Of a DNA stretch of 64,000 nt, positions 10,640 through 22,607 are shown one piece after another (the first letter of the stretch is position 1; each line of letters begins with the position of its first letter). Source of the DNA: Streptococcus constellatus (lineage in GTDB: Bacteria; Bacillota; Bacilli; Lactobacillales; Streptococcaceae); assembly GCF_902167705.1 (NCBI RefSeq), contig NZ_CABHMZ010000026.1, forward strand, positions 62,001-126,000. Direction: 5' to 3'. Both the position numbers and the translations under genes were made by a program. Below the pieces are notes generated by a model. It saw nothing but the letters and a program-made list of their open reading frames with translations, ran no database searches and was not told where the DNA came from.

Positions 10640-13600
10640 TTATTCTTTCCCTTCAGCATCAAAAGCGGCTTTTGCTTCTTGCGCTGCTTTTTCACGTGCT
10701 TTTTCAAGATCGTCTACATGAATCACATCATCATCCATGCCTTCGTCCAAATCACGAAGCTCGACCTCATTGTCATCTTCATCTAGGACACGCATGTCAA
10801 GACCAAGGGATTGCAATTCTTTTACAAGGACACGGAAGGATTCTGGAACACCTGGTTTTGGAATTGGTTTACCTTTAGTAATGGCTTCATAAGCTCTCAA
10901 ACGACCATTGATATCATCTGACTTATAAGTCAAGATTTCTTGAAGGACGTTAGAAGCACCATAGGCTTCAAGAGCCCAAACTTCCATTTCTCCAAAACGT
11001 TGTCCACCAAACTGCGCTTTACCACCAAGAGGTTGTTGCGTAACAGTTGAATAAGGACCAACTGAACGGGCATGGAGCTTATCATCGACCATGTGGTGAA
11101 GTTTAATCATATACATGACACCAACGGATACACGATTATCAAATGGCTCACCAGTACGTCCGTCATAAAGGATTGTCTTAGCATCGCTATCCATGCCAGC
11201 TTCACGAACTGTATCCCAAAGATCATCTGAGCTTGCTCCGTCAAATACTGGCGTTGCAATGTGGATACCAAGGTTGCGAGCAGCCATACCCAGGTGCAGT
11301 TCCATAACTTGTCCGATATTCATACGTGATGGCACCCCAAGTGGGTTCAGCATGATATCAACTGGTGTTCCGTCTGGAAGATAAGGCATATCTTCAACTG
11401 GAACGATACGAGAAACAACCCCTTTATTTCCGTGGCGTCCGGCCATCTTATCTCCAACGCGGATTTTCCGTTTTTGAGCGATGTAAACACGCACCAACAT
11501 ATTGACACCGGATTGCAATTCATCACCGTTCGCACGAGTAAAGATTTTCACATCACGGACAACACCTGCACCACCGTGTGGTACACGAAGGGAAGTATCA
11601 CGTACTTCACGAGATTTATCACCGAAAATTGCATGAAGCAGGCGTTCTTCAGCAGATAAGTCTTTTTCACCTTTCGGCGTTACTTTACCGACAAGAATAT
11701 CGCCTTCTTTCACCTCTGCACCAATGCGGATAATTCCCATTTCGTCAAGGTCTCTTAATGCATCTTCCCCAACATTTGGAATTTCGCGCGTAATTTCTTC
11801 AGGTCCAAGCTTTGTATCACGTGTTTCTGATTCAAATTCTTCCAAGTGAACAGATGTGTAAACATCGTCTTTCACTAAACGTTCACTCATGATAACGGCA
11901 TCTTCAAAGTTGTAACCTTCCCATGTCATATAAGCAACGATTGGATTTTGTCCAAGCGCCATTTCGCCTTTTTCCATAGAAGGTCCGTCTGCGATAAAGT
12001 CTCCTTTTTCAACTGTATCGCCAACTTTTACCAGTGTACGTTGGTTGTAAGAAGTACCAGAGTTTGAACGGCGGAATTTCGTAATATGATAGACATCAAG
12101 TGAGCCATCTTCACGGCGAACTTCAACTTTGGCTGCATCAGAATACACAACTTTACCGTCGTGTTGTGCAATAATCGCCGCACCAGAGTCGTGAGCTGCT
12201 TGATATTCCATACCAGTACCAACGTATGGTGCATGCGGATCAATCAACGGTACGGCTTGACGTTGCATGTTGGCACCCATGAGGGCACGGTTAGAGTCGT
12301 CATTTTCAAGGAACGGAATACATGCTGTCGCAACCGCAACTACCTGCTTAGGCGATACATCCATGAAGTCCACTTGATCTGAAGGAAATTCTTGGTTGTT
12401 CCCTTGGTGACGTCCCATGACAATCGCTTCTGCAAAACGACCGTCTTCTGTTAATTTAGAATTTGCTTGCGCTACGATAAATTCATCTTCTTCGTCCGCT
12501 GTCAGCCAAACGATTTCATTGGTGACCAGACCTGTTTCACGATCCACTTTACGATACGGCGTTTGGATAAAGCCATATTTATTCAAGTGCCCATAAGAAG
12601 ACAAGTTATTGATCAAACCAATGTTTGGTCCTTCAGGTGTTTCAATCGGACACATACGACCATAGTGGGTGTAGTGCACGTCACGCACTTCATATCCAGC
12701 ACGGTCACGAGTCAAACCACCAGGCCCCAAGGCTGACAAACGGCGTTTGTGTGACAATTCAGACAGTGGGTTGTGTTGGTCCATAAATTGAGACAATTGA
12801 GATGAACCAAAGAATTCTTTAATCGCGGCTGTAACTGGGCGGATGTTGATGATTTGTTGCGGTGTCAACACTTCATTGTCTTGAACACTCATGCGCTCCC
12901 GAACGTTGCGCTCCATACGAGACAGTCCAAGACGTACTTGGTTAGCAAGCAATTCACCAACGGCACGAATCCGACGATTTCCCAAGTGGTCAATATCGTC
13001 CACACGACCAAGTCCTTCAGCGAGGTTCAAGAAGTAATTCATCTCAGCCAAAATATCTGCTGGTGTAATCGTATGAACTCGATCTCCTGGGTTGGCATTG
13101 CCAATAATAGTTACCACACGATCTGGATCAGTTGGCGCCACCACTTTGAATTTTTGAAGAACGACTGGAGCTGTCAACACAGCTGCATCATTTGGAATAT
13201 AAGTGATTTTATTCAAATCGCCATCCAAGTATTCTGCAATGCTATCAATGACACTACGCGTCATAACCGTTCCAGCTTCAACCAAGATTTCACCTGTCTC
13301 TGGATCTACCAAAGGTTCTGCAATAGTTTGATTTAACAAACGTGTTTTAATGTTTAATTTTTTATTGATTTTATAACGACCAACTGCCGCCAAGTCGTAA
13401 CGATGTGGATCAAAGAAACGAGCGACCAACAGACTACGTGAGCTGTCAGCTGTCTTAGGCTCACCTGGACGAAGGCGTTCATAGATTTCTTTAAGTGCCT
13501 CATCAGTACGGGAATCCATTGGATTTTTATGAATATCTTTTTCAATCGTGTTGCGAACGAGATCGCTGTCGCCGAAAATATCAAAGATTTCATCATCACC

Positions 13601-14206
13601 AGAAAAACCAAGTGCACGAACAAGTGTCGTAAACGGAATCTTACGAGTACGGTCAATCCGAGTATAAGCAATATCTTTTGAGTCTGTTTCCAGCTCTAAC
13701 CAAGCTCCACGGTTTGGAATGACGGTTGAACCATAACCAACTTTACCATTTTTGTCTACTTTATCGTTGAAGTAAACGCCTGGCGAACGAACGAGCTGAG
13801 ATACGATAATCCGCTCACCACCATTGATAATGAAAGTTCCCATTTCTGTCATGATTGGGAAATCACCAAAGAATACTTCTTGAGTCTTGATTTCACCAGT
13901 TTCTTTGTTAATTAAACGGAACGTTACAAAAATAGGTGCAGAATAGCTGGCATCATGGATACGTGCTTCTTCTAAAGTGTATTTGGATTCTTTAATTTCA
14001 TAACCAACAAACTCCAGCTCCATTGTGTCTGTAAAGTTTGAGATAGGAAGTACATCTTCAAATACTTCTTTCAAACCATGGTCAAGAAAATCTTTGAATG
14101 AATCTGTCTGGATTTCAATCAAATTTGGTAAATCAAGAACTTCCTTGATTCTTGAAAAACTACGACGAGTACGGTGTTTCCCGTATTGAACTTCATGTCC
14201 TGCCAA
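10640..14206 (-). CDS. rpoB: DNA-directed RNA polymerase subunit beta
   Basis: Second-largest core subunit of RNA polymerase and target of rifampicin. It is 1188 residues, normal length. The rifampicin-binding cluster reads [20 protein letters not shown] and then LSALGPGG, which is wild type at the usual resistance positions (Asp, His and Ser). It starts at a TTG (14206) preceded by AAGGAGT. Downstream it is followed by rpoC. A promoter and a leader hairpin lie upstream. Confidence 0.98.
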   Translation of the reverse strand: MAGHEVQYGKHRTRRSFSRIKEVLDLPNLIEIQTDSFKDFLDHGLKEVFEDVLPISNFTDTMELEFVGYEIKESKYTLEEARIHDASYSAPIFVTFRLINKETGEIKTQEVFFGDFPIMTEMGTFIINGGERIIVSQLVRSPGVYFNDKVDKNGKVGYGSTVIPNRGAWLELETDSKDIAYTRIDRTRKIPFTTLVRALGFSGDDEIFDIFGDSDLVRNTIEKDIHKNPMDSRTDEALKEIYERLRPGEPKTADSSRSLLVARFFDPHRYDLAAVGRYKINKKLNIKTRLLNQTIAEPLVDPETGEILVEAGTVMTRSVIDSIAEYLDGDLNKITYIPNDAAVLTAPVVLQKFKVVAPTDPDRVVTIIGNANPGDRVHTITPADILAEMNYFLNLAEGLGRVDDIDHLGNRRIRAVGELLANQVRLGLSRMERNVRERMSVQDNEVLTPQQIINIRPVTAAIKEFFGSSQLSQFMDQHNPLSELSHKRRLSALGPGGLTRDRAGYEVRDVHYTHYGRMCPIETPEGPNIGLINNLSSYGHLNKYGFIQTPYRKVDRETGLVTNEIVWLTADEEDEFIVAQANSKLTEDGRFAEAIVMGRHQGNNQEFPSDQVDFMDVSPKQVVAVATACIPFLENDDSNRALMGANMQRQAVPLIDPHAPYVGTGMEYQAAHDSGAAIIAQHDGKVVYSDAAKVEVRREDGSLDVYHITKFRRSNSGTSYNQRTLVKVGDTVEKGDFIADGPSMEKGEMALGQNPIVAYMTWEGYNFEDAVIMSERLVKDDVYTSVHLEEFESETRDTKLGPEEITREIPNVGEDALRDLDEMGIIRIGAEVKEGDILVGKVTPKGEKDLSAEERLLHAIFGDKSREVRDTSLRVPHGGAGVVRDVKIFTRANGDELQSGVNMLVRVYIAQKRKIRVGDKMAGRHGNKGVVSRIVPVEDMPYLPDGTPVDIMLNPLGVPSRMNIGQVMELHLGMAARNLGIHIATPVFDGASSDDLWDTVREAGMDSDAKTILYDGRTGEPFDNRVSVGVMYMIKLHHMVDDKLHARSVGPYSTVTQQPLGGKAQFGGQRFGEMEVWALEAYGASNVLQEILTYKSDDINGRLRAYEAITKGKPIPKPGVPESFRVLVKELQSLGLDMRVLDEDDNEVELRDLDEGMDDDVIHVDDLEKAREKAAQEAKAAFDAEGKE

Positions 14207-14344
14207 GTTTTTTACTCCTTCTTCTTTCTACATTCTCTATTACATGATAGAGTAGCAATTTTCATTTGTCCTTTTTGAGTAATTTTCAGAATCTTTAAGT
14301 TTTGATAACAAAGCACAAAAATCCTAAAAATAGGCACAAAAAGA

Positions 14345-14381
14345 GCAGCTAAATCTGACTATAAAAGTATGATTTAACTGC
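14345..14381 (-). terminator. Hairpin in the rpoB leader (terminator or attenuator)
   Basis: The minus strand reads GCAGTTAAATC, a 15-nt loop, then GATTTAGCTGC and a TCTTTTTG tract. The stem is 11 bp with one G-U pair. It can terminate pbp1b transcripts, but it also lies downstream of the likely rpoB promoter at 14438-14466, so transcripts reaching rpoB from there must read through it. Confidence 0.6.
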
Positions 14382-14437
14382 TGTAAGCTTTATATGGACA
14401 ATATTTCAAATAAAGCAGACGACAAATTATCAATAGT

Positions 14438-14466
14438 ATTATACCTTATTTTACTCTGCTTTTCAA
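14438..14466 (-). promoter_or_regulatory. Probable sigma-A promoter for rpoBC
   Basis: The minus strand shows TTGAAA (14461-14466), a 17-bp spacer and a perfect TATAAT (14438-14443). It lies between the pbp1b stop at 14496 and rpoB. The predicted leader RNA would be a little over 220 nt and would include the hairpin at 14345-14381. Confidence 0.7.
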
Positions 14467-14495
14467 GTTTCTTTCCTTATGAAAGTGTTTTTATT

Positions 14496-16835
14496 TTAGC
14501 GTCCACCTAAAAGTGCTGCCCAAGCTTTTTGATAATCACTGTCTGTGCCACCGATTCCAAATCTATAGGTGGTCATCGGAGCACCATTTTTCGCCCAGTA
14601 ACTAGTAACTGTCTGACCAGTCAGGTTCATGCTACGCCCGTTGACTGTAACTGTCCCGGCTCGTTCACCCGTTGCTTTGAGAACATTGGACCTAATCACG
14701 CTTGAATCCAGATTGAACTTGTCACCAATTCCCCAAATATTTGGATCAGCTTGGTAAATAGCATTCACCAAGTGAGCCATATACTGTGCATTGTTGTTGT
14801 AACCAGTCAAAGCTGCCATTGAGGCATTGTTGTCATGGCCAATCCAACCACCCAGCGTTAGTTTAGGAGTGGATACCATAAGCCACATATCACCATTGCT
14901 GTTGGTCGTACCCGTTTTCCCAATCCAATCAGCACTAGCCAAGCCACTATTGATCTGTGTTAAACGAGATTTGAAAGTTGTCGTAGCACCAGAATCCAAC
15001 ACTCCACGCATGAGACTTTGCATAATCGTTGCTGCGGCCTTGGAATAAACTTGGACAGGTTTAGTTTTATGCTCATATACAACTTTTCCGTCTTTTGCCG
15101 TAATCTTTTCAATTATATAACGCTCTTGATAAGCCCCATTATTAGCTAAAGTTTGAAAACCATTGGTGTGCTGGGCGACAGATACTTCAATACCACCGCC
15201 CATTGGCAGACTTTCAATATCGTAATTTTCAATTTGATAGCCCATTTTTTCCATATAACCTTGAACATTGACTCCTTTGTCACGAAGCAATTTATAGGTC
15301 CAATAAGCTGGGATGTTCCAAGAAGTGTTTAAAGCCTCCTGCAAATCCATCATAGCCGTACCGCGGCTATCCACGTGCATAATGGGCTCACCGCTAGAGA
15401 AATTTGTCGGATAATTAGACAGCACACTGGCACTTCCCATCAAACCTTGGTCAATGGCAATGCCATAAGCTAAAATCGGTTTAATGGTGGAACCTGGCGA
15501 GCGCTCTGTATCAAAAGCGTGGTTGTTTTGGTTGGAAGCATAATCGCGTCCTCCTATAAAGCCCAAAACAGCACCTGTCTGATTATCCATGAGAACATTT
15601 CCAGCCTCAACTGCACCTGTGCCATCATCTAACACACCACCAAAATTAGCAATCGCATTTTGCATAGCATTGTGGATATTTTTGTTAATCGTTGTGGTAA
15701 CGGTATAGCCACCCTCGCTCAACTCTTTTGCGGCTAATTCTTTATAGGATTTCACCGTTGCATCATTTTTCAATTCCTGTTGTGAAACATTATCACGCCC
15801 AATCAAGTATTCATACATTGCTTTTTGAGCTTCTTTCATAGCAACGTAATATAAATAATCATGCGACCTTGCTGAAGTTGTATCACTTGGTAAAAAGTCT
15901 CGTTTTAAATCATAGTCTTTATACAATTGGTACTCATCTTTACTAATCGCACCCGTCCGATACATATTGTAAATGACTTTTTTTGCACGATTGAGTCCCA
16001 ATGTCATATCCTCAGCACTTTTCAAACTGCCGTCAGCCGCATAAGGAGAATAAACAATCGGGCTTTGTGGCAAGCCAGCAATAAAAGCTGCTTGAGGAAC
16101 TGTCAACTTGCTAGCAGGCACTCCAAAAATTCCTTGTGCTGCTTCTTCCACACCGGCAATGTTTTGCCCTTTGTTGTTTCTCCCAAACGGAGCTACATTC
16201 AAATAAGTCGTTAAAATATCGTCTTTACTCATATAGCGCTCTAAAGCGAGGGCACTGATGATTTCTGTTGCTTTACGTTTGAAAGTTGGGGCATCACCAA
16301 CAACTTGTTGCTTGATTAACTGCTGAGTCAAGGTAGAACCACCACTTGAGGAACCAATTCCTGCGACAGATCCTAGTGTTGCCCGCAAAACAGCTTTCGT
16401 AACAACTCCATTGTGCTTATGGAAATTTTCGTCTTCAGTAGCAATGACTGCTTTTTTTACATTATCAGAAATGGCTTTGCTTTCTACTGATATTCTTAGT
16501 AAGTCGCTATCAATTGCTGAAATCGAGCTACCATCGGCATATTTTAATTCAGAAATTGCCGAGATGTCTTGGATTTTTTTGATGAGCTCTTCTTTTTTAG
16601 GAGTTTCAACCTTGTCAAAGATTCGTGCACCATAGCCTAATGCAATGCCTCCACCAAACAAGCAACCTAAAAAAACAAACACAAAAAAGACATTTGATAA
16701 TAATTTCAGAGTACGAAGGACAGTTCCGCCAACACTCCAAATTGTCCAGCTTTCTGTTTCATTTTTGCTCGGACGATCTGTTTGAAAAAGTTTCTCAAAC
16801 ACTTGTTGTATTTTTTCTAAAACTTGTTTAATCAT
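14496..16835 (-). CDS. pbp1b: Bifunctional class A penicillin-binding protein PBP1b
   Basis: Membrane-anchored peptidoglycan glycosyltransferase and transpeptidase. It has a cytoplasmic N-terminus, one membrane helix near residues 43-68, and a GT51 domain at about 100-300 with the catalytic [12 protein letters not shown] and [12 protein letters not shown]. The transpeptidase domain at about 420-720 has SxxK as STIK near residue 449, SxN as SWN and KTG as KTGTT near residue 637. The 779-residue length fits the streptococcal enzyme. It lies head-to-head with tyrS and upstream of rpoB, a conserved streptococcal arrangement. Confidence 0.95.
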   Translation of the reverse strand: MIKQVLEKIQQVFEKLFQTDRPSKNETESWTIWSVGGTVLRTLKLLSNVFFVFVFLGCLFGGGIALGYGARIFDKVETPKKEELIKKIQDISAISELKYADGSSISAIDSDLLRISVESKAISDNVKKAVIATEDENFHKHNGVVTKAVLRATLGSVAGIGSSSGGSTLTQQLIKQQVVGDAPTFKRKATEIISALALERYMSKDDILTTYLNVAPFGRNNKGQNIAGVEEAAQGIFGVPASKLTVPQAAFIAGLPQSPIVYSPYAADGSLKSAEDMTLGLNRAKKVIYNMYRTGAISKDEYQLYKDYDLKRDFLPSDTTSARSHDYLYYVAMKEAQKAMYEYLIGRDNVSQQELKNDATVKSYKELAAKELSEGGYTVTTTINKNIHNAMQNAIANFGGVLDDGTGAVEAGNVLMDNQTGAVLGFIGGRDYASNQNNHAFDTERSPGSTIKPILAYGIAIDQGLMGSASVLSNYPTNFSSGEPIMHVDSRGTAMMDLQEALNTSWNIPAYWTYKLLRDKGVNVQGYMEKMGYQIENYDIESLPMGGGIEVSVAQHTNGFQTLANNGAYQERYIIEKITAKDGKVVYEHKTKPVQVYSKAAATIMQSLMRGVLDSGATTTFKSRLTQINSGLASADWIGKTGTTNSNGDMWLMVSTPKLTLGGWIGHDNNASMAALTGYNNNAQYMAHLVNAIYQADPNIWGIGDKFNLDSSVIRSNVLKATGERAGTVTVNGRSMNLTGQTVTSYWAKNGAPMTTYRFGIGGTDSDYQKAWAALLGGR

Positions 16836-16972
16836 TCTTTCTCCTTGAGCTTTCTGTGCCTATTATAGCAAATTTATGAAACTTCTGACAACAGGAAAGG
16901 CAATCCTTGGCTGAAATCATCGTTTTTTTAATTATTTTTGCAATTTTACTACATTCTAACGCCTGATTGTGA

Positions 16973-16978
16973 TACAAT
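16973..16978 (+). promoter_or_regulatory. Possible -10 box of tyrS promoter
   Basis: TACAAT preceded by TGTGA gives an extended-type -10 about 38 bp upstream of the tyrS ATG. The -35 region is poor. No T-box leader fits in the 180-bp interval between pbp1b and tyrS. Confidence 0.5.
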
Positions 16979-17016
16979 GTTACAATAACTAGAAATTTTA
17001 TAAAGGAGAGACAGAT

Positions 17017-18273
17017 ATGCACATTTTTGATGAGCTAAAAGAACGTGGTTTGGTTTTTCAAACAACTGATGAAGAAGCGTTGCGCAAGGCCCTAGCGGAA
17101 GGAAATGTTAGTTTTTATTCTGGCTATGATCCAACTGCTGATAGCTTACATCTTGGTCACCTTGTTCCAATTCTTGTCATGAAACATTTACAGTTGGCAG
17201 GTCACAAACCTTATGCTCTCGTTGGCGGTGCAACTGGCTTAATTGGCGATCCATCATTTAAAGATACCGAGCGGAGTTTACAAACAAAAGACACAGTTGA
17301 AGGTTGGGTACGGAGCATTCAAGCGCAAGTATCGCGTTTTCTTGATTTTGAAAATGGCAACAACAAGGCTGAAATGGTCAACAACTACGACTGGTTCTCC
17401 GACATTAGTTTTATTGACTTTCTACGCGATGTCGGAAAATATTTCACAGTCAACTACATGATGAGCAAAGAATCTGTTAAAAAACGGATTGAAACAGGGA
17501 TTTCTTATACCGAGTTTGCTTACCAAATCATGCAAGGGTATGACTTTTTTGAGCTAAATCGGCAATACGGTGTCACTTTACAAATCGGTGGTTCTGATCA
17601 ATGGGGCAATATGACTGCCGGTACTGAATTGCTTCGTCGAAAAGCTGACAAAACAGCTCATGTCATTACCGTACCTCTGATCACAGACGCAACTGGCAAG
17701 AAATTTGGTAAGTCAGAAGGCAACGCTGTATGGCTCAATGCTGATAAGACCAGTCCTTACGAAATGTACCAATTCTGGATGAATGTCATGGACGCTGATG
17801 CCGTTCGTTTCCTTAAAATTTTCACTCTTCTTCCGCTTGATGAAATCGAAGAAATCGGGAAACAATTTGAAGCAGCTCCACACGAACGTTTGGCGCAAAA
17901 AATCTTAGCGCGAGAAGTCGTTACACTCGTGCATGGCGAAAAAGCCTACAAAGAAGCACTCAATATCACCGAGCAGCTTTTTGCCGGAAACATTAAAAAT
18001 CTTTCTGTCAAAGAGCTGAAACAAGGACTTCGCGGTGTGCCAAATTATCAAGTGAAAGCAGATGACAATCTCAATATCGTAGAGCTTTTGGTAACGGCTG
18101 GCGTTGTCAATTCTAAACGCCAAGCACGTGAAGATGTCCAAAACGGCGCTATTTATGTCAATGGTGAACGCATTCAAGACCTTGACTACAGATTAACGGA
18201 CGCTGACAAATTAGAAAATGAACTAACTGTTATTCGTCGTGGTAAGAAAAAATATTTTGTTTTGACTTACTAA
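17017..18273 (+). CDS. tyrS: Tyrosyl-tRNA synthetase
   Basis: Charges tRNA-Tyr with tyrosine. It is a class I enzyme of 418 residues. The HIGH motif appears as HLGH near residue 46, the KMSKS motif as KFGKS near residue 230, and an S4 RNA-binding domain occupies about 350-415. The ATG at 17017 has AAAGGAGAG upstream. It is monocistronic, divergent from pbp1b, and ends at a strong terminator. Confidence 0.97.
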   Translation: MHIFDELKERGLVFQTTDEEALRKALAEGNVSFYSGYDPTADSLHLGHLVPILVMKHLQLAGHKPYALVGGATGLIGDPSFKDTERSLQTKDTVEGWVRSIQAQVSRFLDFENGNNKAEMVNNYDWFSDISFIDFLRDVGKYFTVNYMMSKESVKKRIETGISYTEFAYQIMQGYDFFELNRQYGVTLQIGGSDQWGNMTAGTELLRRKADKTAHVITVPLITDATGKKFGKSEGNAVWLNADKTSPYEMYQFWMNVMDADAVRFLKIFTLLPLDEIEEIGKQFEAAPHERLAQKILAREVVTLVHGEKAYKEALNITEQLFAGNIKNLSVKELKQGLRGVPNYQVKADDNLNIVELLVTAGVVNSKRQAREDVQNGAIYVNGERIQDLDYRLTDADKLENELTVIRRGKKKYFVLTY

Positions 18274-18317
18274 AAGCAATCAACTACTGCATGTTGATTT
18301 ATTGTACTATATACTTT

Positions 18318-18345
18318 GAAGCTGGAGACTTTTCGCTCCAGCTTC
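18318..18345 (+). terminator. tyrS terminator
   Basis: A perfect 10-bp stem GAAGCTGGAG / CTCCAGCTTC with an 8-nt loop followed by TTTTC. Nearly the same hairpin and flanks occur after galU at 30447-30473. Confidence 0.85.
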
Positions 18346-18507
18346 TTTTCATTCTCACTTAGCAAAAAGCGTATTGTCATAGTGCTTGTTTTAGCTCCAA
18401 CCGCTTTATAAGTATGGTTCATTTTAAAATTTCCCTTTCTTTATCTACTTGCCAAAGCATTTCTCACATGTTACACTAGTCAGAGAAATCTATGAAAGAG
18501 AAAACGC

Positions 18508-19344
18508 ATGAAACCCAAACTTAAACGCTTTGAAACGGCTAAGCTTTTTGCTTGCCCTTTTTGCCAGCAAGCCTTGTTTTTAGCAGAAAATAGTCTCAAA
18601 TGCAAAAATAAGCATTCCTTTGATCTGGCAAAATTCGGCTATGTCAACTTGGCTCCACAGGTGAAGCAATCAAAAGACTACGATAAACCCAACTTTCAAA
18701 ATCGACAATTGATTCTCGAAGCAGGATTTTACCAGCCGATTTTAAATAAACTAATCGAAATTGCAACTACTTTCCCACAGCATAGCAATCTGCTGGACAT
18801 TGGCTGCGGAGAAGGCTATTATGCTCGAAATTTGCAATCACAAATGCCAGACAAACACATCTACGCATTCGATTTGTCAAAAGATTCGATTCAGCTGGCA
18901 GCCAAAAGTGACCACAGCCTGGCGGTAAATTGGTTTGTTGGAGATTTGGCGCACATCCCTATTCAAGATACCAGCATGGATGTGATTTTAGACATCTTCT
19001 CTCCTGCCAATTACCAAGAATTTCAGCGCGTCTTGCGGAAAAACGGCTTGCTGATTAAGGTGATTCCTAGCAGCCAACACTTGCAAGAAATTCGTGGTAT
19101 CGTTGCCGAGCAATTAACCAACACAAATTATTCCAATCAGAAAATCATTGAGCACTTCAAAGAGACCTTCACCATTACAGATTCCTATGATGTTGCCAGC
19201 ACTTTTTCACTAAAGGAAGATGAAAAAATGGCTCTGCTCAAAATGACTCCTCTTCTTTTCAATATGGACATTGAAAAAATCGACTGGTCATCATTACATG
19301 ACATCACCATTGCTGCAAAGATTTTAGTTGGTCAACAGAAATAA
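18508..19344 (+). CDS. rlmA: 23S rRNA (guanine-N1) methyltransferase RlmA(II) type
   Basis: SAM-dependent methyltransferase that in pneumococcus modifies G748 in 23S rRNA helix 35, a position that affects macrolide and ketolide binding. An N-terminal zinc-ribbon has CPFC near residue 16 and a second pair C...H in CKNKHSFD. The SAM motif I LLDIGCGEGYY is near residue 96. The 278-residue length is normal for RlmA/TlrB. It is alone on the plus strand with an AAAGAG ribosome site before ATG 18508. Assignment to subtype II rests on genus context. Confidence 0.88.
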   Translation: MKPKLKRFETAKLFACPFCQQALFLAENSLKCKNKHSFDLAKFGYVNLAPQVKQSKDYDKPNFQNRQLILEAGFYQPILNKLIEIATTFPQHSNLLDIGCGEGYYARNLQSQMPDKHIYAFDLSKDSIQLAAKSDHSLAVNWFVGDLAHIPIQDTSMDVILDIFSPANYQEFQRVLRKNGLLIKVIPSSQHLQEIRGIVAEQLTNTNYSNQKIIEHFKETFTITDSYDVASTFSLKEDEKMALLKMTPLLFNMDIEKIDWSSLHDITIAAKILVGQQK

Positions 19345-19402
19345 ATCAAAAAGAGGAAGAAACAGATTGCCGCGAGATACAGCAGTTTATTTCACCCTCT
19401 TT

Positions 19403-20083
19403 TTATATGCCTCTATTAAAAGCAAGGAAGACCATTCCCAATACTAGAATCAAATAGGCAATTAGCGCTAAGACACGTTGTCCCACTTGATAAGCTCTTC
19501 TTTCTCCGCGGACTGGGAAAATAACAGCACAGAGAGCGCCTCCGATTGCACCGCCTAAATGTCCTGCCAGACTGATTCCCGGTGTCAAGCTCAATACCAA
19601 GTTCATAACTAGAAGAACTAAGTATGACTGACCAAGTTGCTGAATATAGGGATTGCGAACCGCATAGCGCAAAGTAATAATAGCGCCAAAAATCCCAAAC
19701 AAAGATGTAGAGGCACCTGCCGCCACAGCACTTGGAGTGAAAAAGAAGACAAAGACATTTCCTAAAATCCCAGACATCAAATAAAGAAACAGAAAATTCC
19801 ACGAGCCAAAAATGTCCTCGGCTTGCCGTCCGATAAAGTACAGCGTAATCATATTCATCACAAAATGCTCCAAGCCGATATGAACAAAAATTGCCGATAC
19901 CAAGCGCCAAATCTGACTTGGAAAATATTGGATGCTTCGTCCATGCATGGCGCCAAATTCGTAAATCGTTTGAGTACTATCATAAGCAAAGCCACGTAAC
20001 AAAAACATAGCCAAAAAAATCCCTGTCGTTACAAGCAGCAAAATACTCGTCACAGGATACTCTTTATCATAAATTTTATTCAC
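19403..20083 (-). CDS. Rhomboid family intramembrane serine protease
   Basis: Polytopic membrane protease of 226 residues with six or seven hydrophobic segments. The nucleophile motif GASTSLFG lies near residue 123 and the catalytic His in AGHLGGAIGG near residue 178, both in membrane segments. The ATG at 20083 overlaps the end of the upstream cyclo-ligase gene by 8 nt, so the two are co-expressed. This gene pair is common in streptococci. Physiological substrates are unknown. Confidence 0.92.
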   Translation of the reverse strand: MNKIYDKEYPVTSILLLVTTGIFLAMFLLRGFAYDSTQTIYEFGAMHGRSIQYFPSQIWRLVSAIFVHIGLEHFVMNMITLYFIGRQAEDIFGSWNFLFLYLMSGILGNVFVFFFTPSAVAAGASTSLFGIFGAIITLRYAVRNPYIQQLGQSYLVLLVMNLVLSLTPGISLAGHLGGAIGGALCAVIFPVRGERRAYQVGQRVLALIAYLILVLGMVFLAFNRGI

Positions 20084-20603
20084 AAATCAATACCTCCTGA
20101 ACAGGAATATCGTAACCATCTGGTTGAAAATCCGCTAATTGACAAGGATAAATTGTACTTACTGTCACTCCTTTAAAATCAGCCAAGTAGCGGTCATAAT
20201 AGCCACCTCCATAGCCAATCCGATAACCACTTTTATTAAAAGCGACGCCTGGTACATGAATCAAATCAATGTGAGCCTTCTCCACCACTCGCTCACTCCT
20301 TGGCTCCCAAACACCAAAAGCAGTCAATTCCAAGTCATTTGGATCATAATCCACGAAAACCATGCGCCCTTCGGGATACGTCTTAGGCGTCAAAACACGC
20401 TTGCCATCTGCTTGAGCCTGCTCGATGAAAAGCCTTGTGTCAAACTCGTGTGGCAAAGATAAATAAGTCGCAACTGTTCTAGCATGTTGATAAACAGAGG
20501 ATTCCAGCAAGTACTGAGTAAGCAAAACATCTCTCTGCTGTTTTACTATCAATTCCTGCCTTTTCAACTTTCTAACTATAGCTTTGCGCAAATCTGCCTT
20601 CAT
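20076..20603 (-). CDS. 5-formyltetrahydrofolate cyclo-ligase
   Basis: ATP-dependent conversion of 5-formyl-THF to 5,10-methenyl-THF in one-carbon metabolism. It has 175 residues, the usual size. The signature glycine-rich loop SGYRIGYGGGYYDRYL lies near residues 124-139, and an N-terminal basic segment RKAIVRKLKRQEL is typical. It overlaps the rhomboid gene downstream. Confidence 0.93.
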   Translation of the reverse strand: MKADLRKAIVRKLKRQELIVKQQRDVLLTQYLLESSVYQHARTVATYLSLPHEFDTRLFIEQAQADGKRVLTPKTYPEGRMVFVDYDPNDLELTAFGVWEPRSERVVEKAHIDLIHVPGVAFNKSGYRIGYGGGYYDRYLADFKGVTVSTIYPCQLADFQPDGYDIPVQEVLICE

Positions 20604-20647
20604 TTATCTTCTCCTTGATCAGAAACGGCATCAACATTCTCAGCCCG

Positions 20648-21778
20648 TTATTCATTAACTTTTGCACTTAAAAGCTTCCCAAATTTTTCAATGGCAAAAG
20701 GCAGAGCTGCTTCATCTGGTGTCATTTTAGGATGATGAAGCGCGTAAGGACTATCAATTCCTAACCAGAACATCACACCCTTGACTTTACTGAGCAGATA
20801 ACCAAAGTCCTCACCGGTCATTGCGGGTGAAATATCAATCATGTGTACACCGCTCTCTTTTTGGAAAAAATTCATACATTGAGCAGCTAATTCAGGATGA
20901 TTTTCCACAGGAAGATAACCGCCTTGTTTCAACTCCAAATCAAGTTCTACACCAAAAGACTGGGCTACTCCTTCAGCGATTTCCCGCAGGCGTTTTTGAG
21001 TAAGCAAATTCATCTCCTGTGTTAATGTTCGAATGGTCCCATGCAAAAAAGCAGTTTCAGCAATCACATTATTCGTCGTCCCAGCATGGAATTCACCAAA
21101 GGTGACGACAGCTCCTTCAATTGGATTCACATTGCGACTCACAACGGTCTGAACCTGAGTGATAAAATAGCTGGCTGCTACCAAAGCGTCATTAGCATTA
21201 TGTGGAAATGCAGCATGCCCACCCTTGCCCTTAAAGGTTAATTTGACTTCACAAGTCCCTGCAAAAAGGGTACTAGTATTCGTCGCAATATCTCCTACCT
21301 TGAGATCAGGCCGCACATGAAGTGCATAAAATTCATCTGGCAACCAGTCACCAAAGGCTTCGTCTTCATACATCAGCATGCCTCCAGCTTCATTTTCTTC
21401 AGCTGGCTGGAAAAGAAAAAGTAGATTATTCTTAGGCTGCACAGTAGTTAATTGTTCCAACAAACCCAAAGCGATCGTCATGTGCATATCATGCCCACAG
21501 GCATGCATACGCCCCTCATGCTGACTAGCAAAAGCAAGCTCCGTCTCCTCAACGATCGGCAAACCATCAATATCTGTCCGCCAGCCAATCGTCTTAGCAG
21601 GTGTACTGCCTTTGACAAAGACCAAAATTCCCGTACGCCAGGTCCGAATCTCAACGAAATCCAAGCCAGCAGTCAACTCATCAATCACTCTCATCAGATA
21701 GGCATGAGTCTTATACTCTTCCAGCCCAATTTCCGGAATTTGATGCAAGTCTCGGCGAATTTTTTGATAATCAATCAT
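20648..21778 (-). CDS. N-acetyldiaminopimelate deacetylase (M20 family)
   Basis: Removes acetate from N-acetyl-LL-diaminopimelate in the acetylase branch of lysine biosynthesis. It is 376 residues with the M20 metallopeptidase fold. The metal-binding HACGHDMHM is near residue 92, the catalytic Glu pair is in [10 protein letters not shown] near residue 126, and a C-terminal GEDFGYLLS is present. It follows dapH by 12 nt, which supports this substrate over a general amidohydrolase. In Gram-positives lacking meso-DAP in the wall the product feeds lysine synthesis. Confidence 0.92.
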   Translation of the reverse strand: MIDYQKIRRDLHQIPEIGLEEYKTHAYLMRVIDELTAGLDFVEIRTWRTGILVFVKGSTPAKTIGWRTDIDGLPIVEETELAFASQHEGRMHACGHDMHMTIALGLLEQLTTVQPKNNLLFLFQPAEENEAGGMLMYEDEAFGDWLPDEFYALHVRPDLKVGDIATNTSTLFAGTCEVKLTFKGKGGHAAFPHNANDALVAASYFITQVQTVVSRNVNPIEGAVVTFGEFHAGTTNNVIAETAFLHGTIRTLTQEMNLLTQKRLREIAEGVAQSFGVELDLELKQGGYLPVENHPELAAQCMNFFQKESGVHMIDISPAMTGEDFGYLLSKVKGVMFWLGIDSPYALHHPKMTPDEAALPFAIEKFGKLLSAKVNE

Positions 21779-21790
21779 ACATTTCCCTCT

Positions 21791-22489
21791 TTAAAGCGTC
21801 CGAAGAGCGTCTTCCAATGCTGTTTTCTGCTGGGTTTGTTCATCAATTTTCTTAATCACACGCGCAGGTACACCAGCTACAACAACATTTTCTGGCACAT
21901 CTTTCGTCACAATAGCCCCTGCAGCGACGACAGAACCATTGCCAATCTGCACTCCTTCAATAACGACGGCATTAGCTCCAATCAGAACATTATCTCCCAC
22001 GCGAACTGGCTCAGCACTAGCTGGCTCAATAACACCAGCAAGAACAGCCCCAGCACCTACGTGACTGTTTTTCCCAACAATAGCTCGGCCACCCAAAATG
22101 GCTCCCATATCAATCATCGTTCCAGCACCAATTTCAGCTCCGATATTGATAACAGCTCCCATCATAATCACAGCATTATCGCCGATCTCCACCTGATCGC
22201 GGATAATAGCTCCTGGCTCAATCCGAGCATTGACCTCACGCTTGTCTAAAAGCGGCACGGCAGAATTGCGGGCATCCTGCTCCACCACATAGGTTTTATT
22301 TTCTTCTAGGTTAACTAAAAGAGGTTTAATTTCTTCCCAGTCACCAAAGAGAACATTCCCCAACTTCACAACAGACCAAGGAATTGGGCCTTTCAGTTCG
22401 CCCTCAAAGGTCACTTTTACATTTGTCTTTTTCTTAGCATCCGCGATAAACTGGATAATTTCCTGAGCGGTCATTTTAGTGGCTGACAT
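21791..22489 (-). CDS. dapH: Tetrahydrodipicolinate N-acetyltransferase DapH
   Basis: Acetylates tetrahydrodipicolinate using acetyl-CoA, the first step of the acetylase branch to diaminopimelate and lysine. The N-terminal domain runs to about residue 85, then a left-handed beta-helix of hexapeptide repeats (for example [20 protein letters not shown]) ends near residue 205. The start at ATG 22489 (MSATKMTAQ) gives 232 residues, the usual length, with GAGG about 7 nt upstream. An ATG two codons earlier is possible. It is co-transcribed with the deacetylase. Confidence 0.93.
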   Translation of the reverse strand: MSATKMTAQEIIQFIADAKKKTNVKVTFEGELKGPIPWSVVKLGNVLFGDWEEIKPLLVNLEENKTYVVEQDARNSAVPLLDKREVNARIEPGAIIRDQVEIGDNAVIMMGAVINIGAEIGAGTMIDMGAILGGRAIVGKNSHVGAGAVLAGVIEPASAEPVRVGDNVLIGANAVVIEGVQIGNGSVVAAGAIVTKDVPENVVVAGVPARVIKKIDEQTQQKTALEDALRTL

Positions 22490-22563
22490 AGGCATTCCTC
22501 ACTTTGATTTAGTATTAAGGGTTATTATAACATAAAATCAAGCATTCATCATATAGAGAAAGC

Positions 22564-22599
22564 AAAAACACCACAAATCTCAAAAATTGTGATGTTTTT
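22564..22599 (-). terminator. gltX terminator
   Basis: The arms AAAAACACCACAA and TTGTGATGTTTTT form a 13-bp stem with one mismatch, located just after the gltX stop. The T run is built into the arm, so it can work on both strands. Confidence 0.75.
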
Positions 22600-22607
22600 G
22601 GGCTAGT

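Noticed and set aside
12700-12830. Rifampicin-resistance change in rpoB
   Set aside because: The cluster [13 protein letters not shown] followed by LSAL is the wild-type sequence at the usual positions.
16836-17016. T-box leader before tyrS
   Set aside because: The interval is only 180 bp, shows no T-box-like GGTGG pattern and has no antiterminator pair.
21452-22249. Long plus-strand reading frame opposite dapH and the deacetylase
   Set aside because: Composition mirrors the minus-strand genes, it has no ribosome site and no recognisable domain; it is a shadow.
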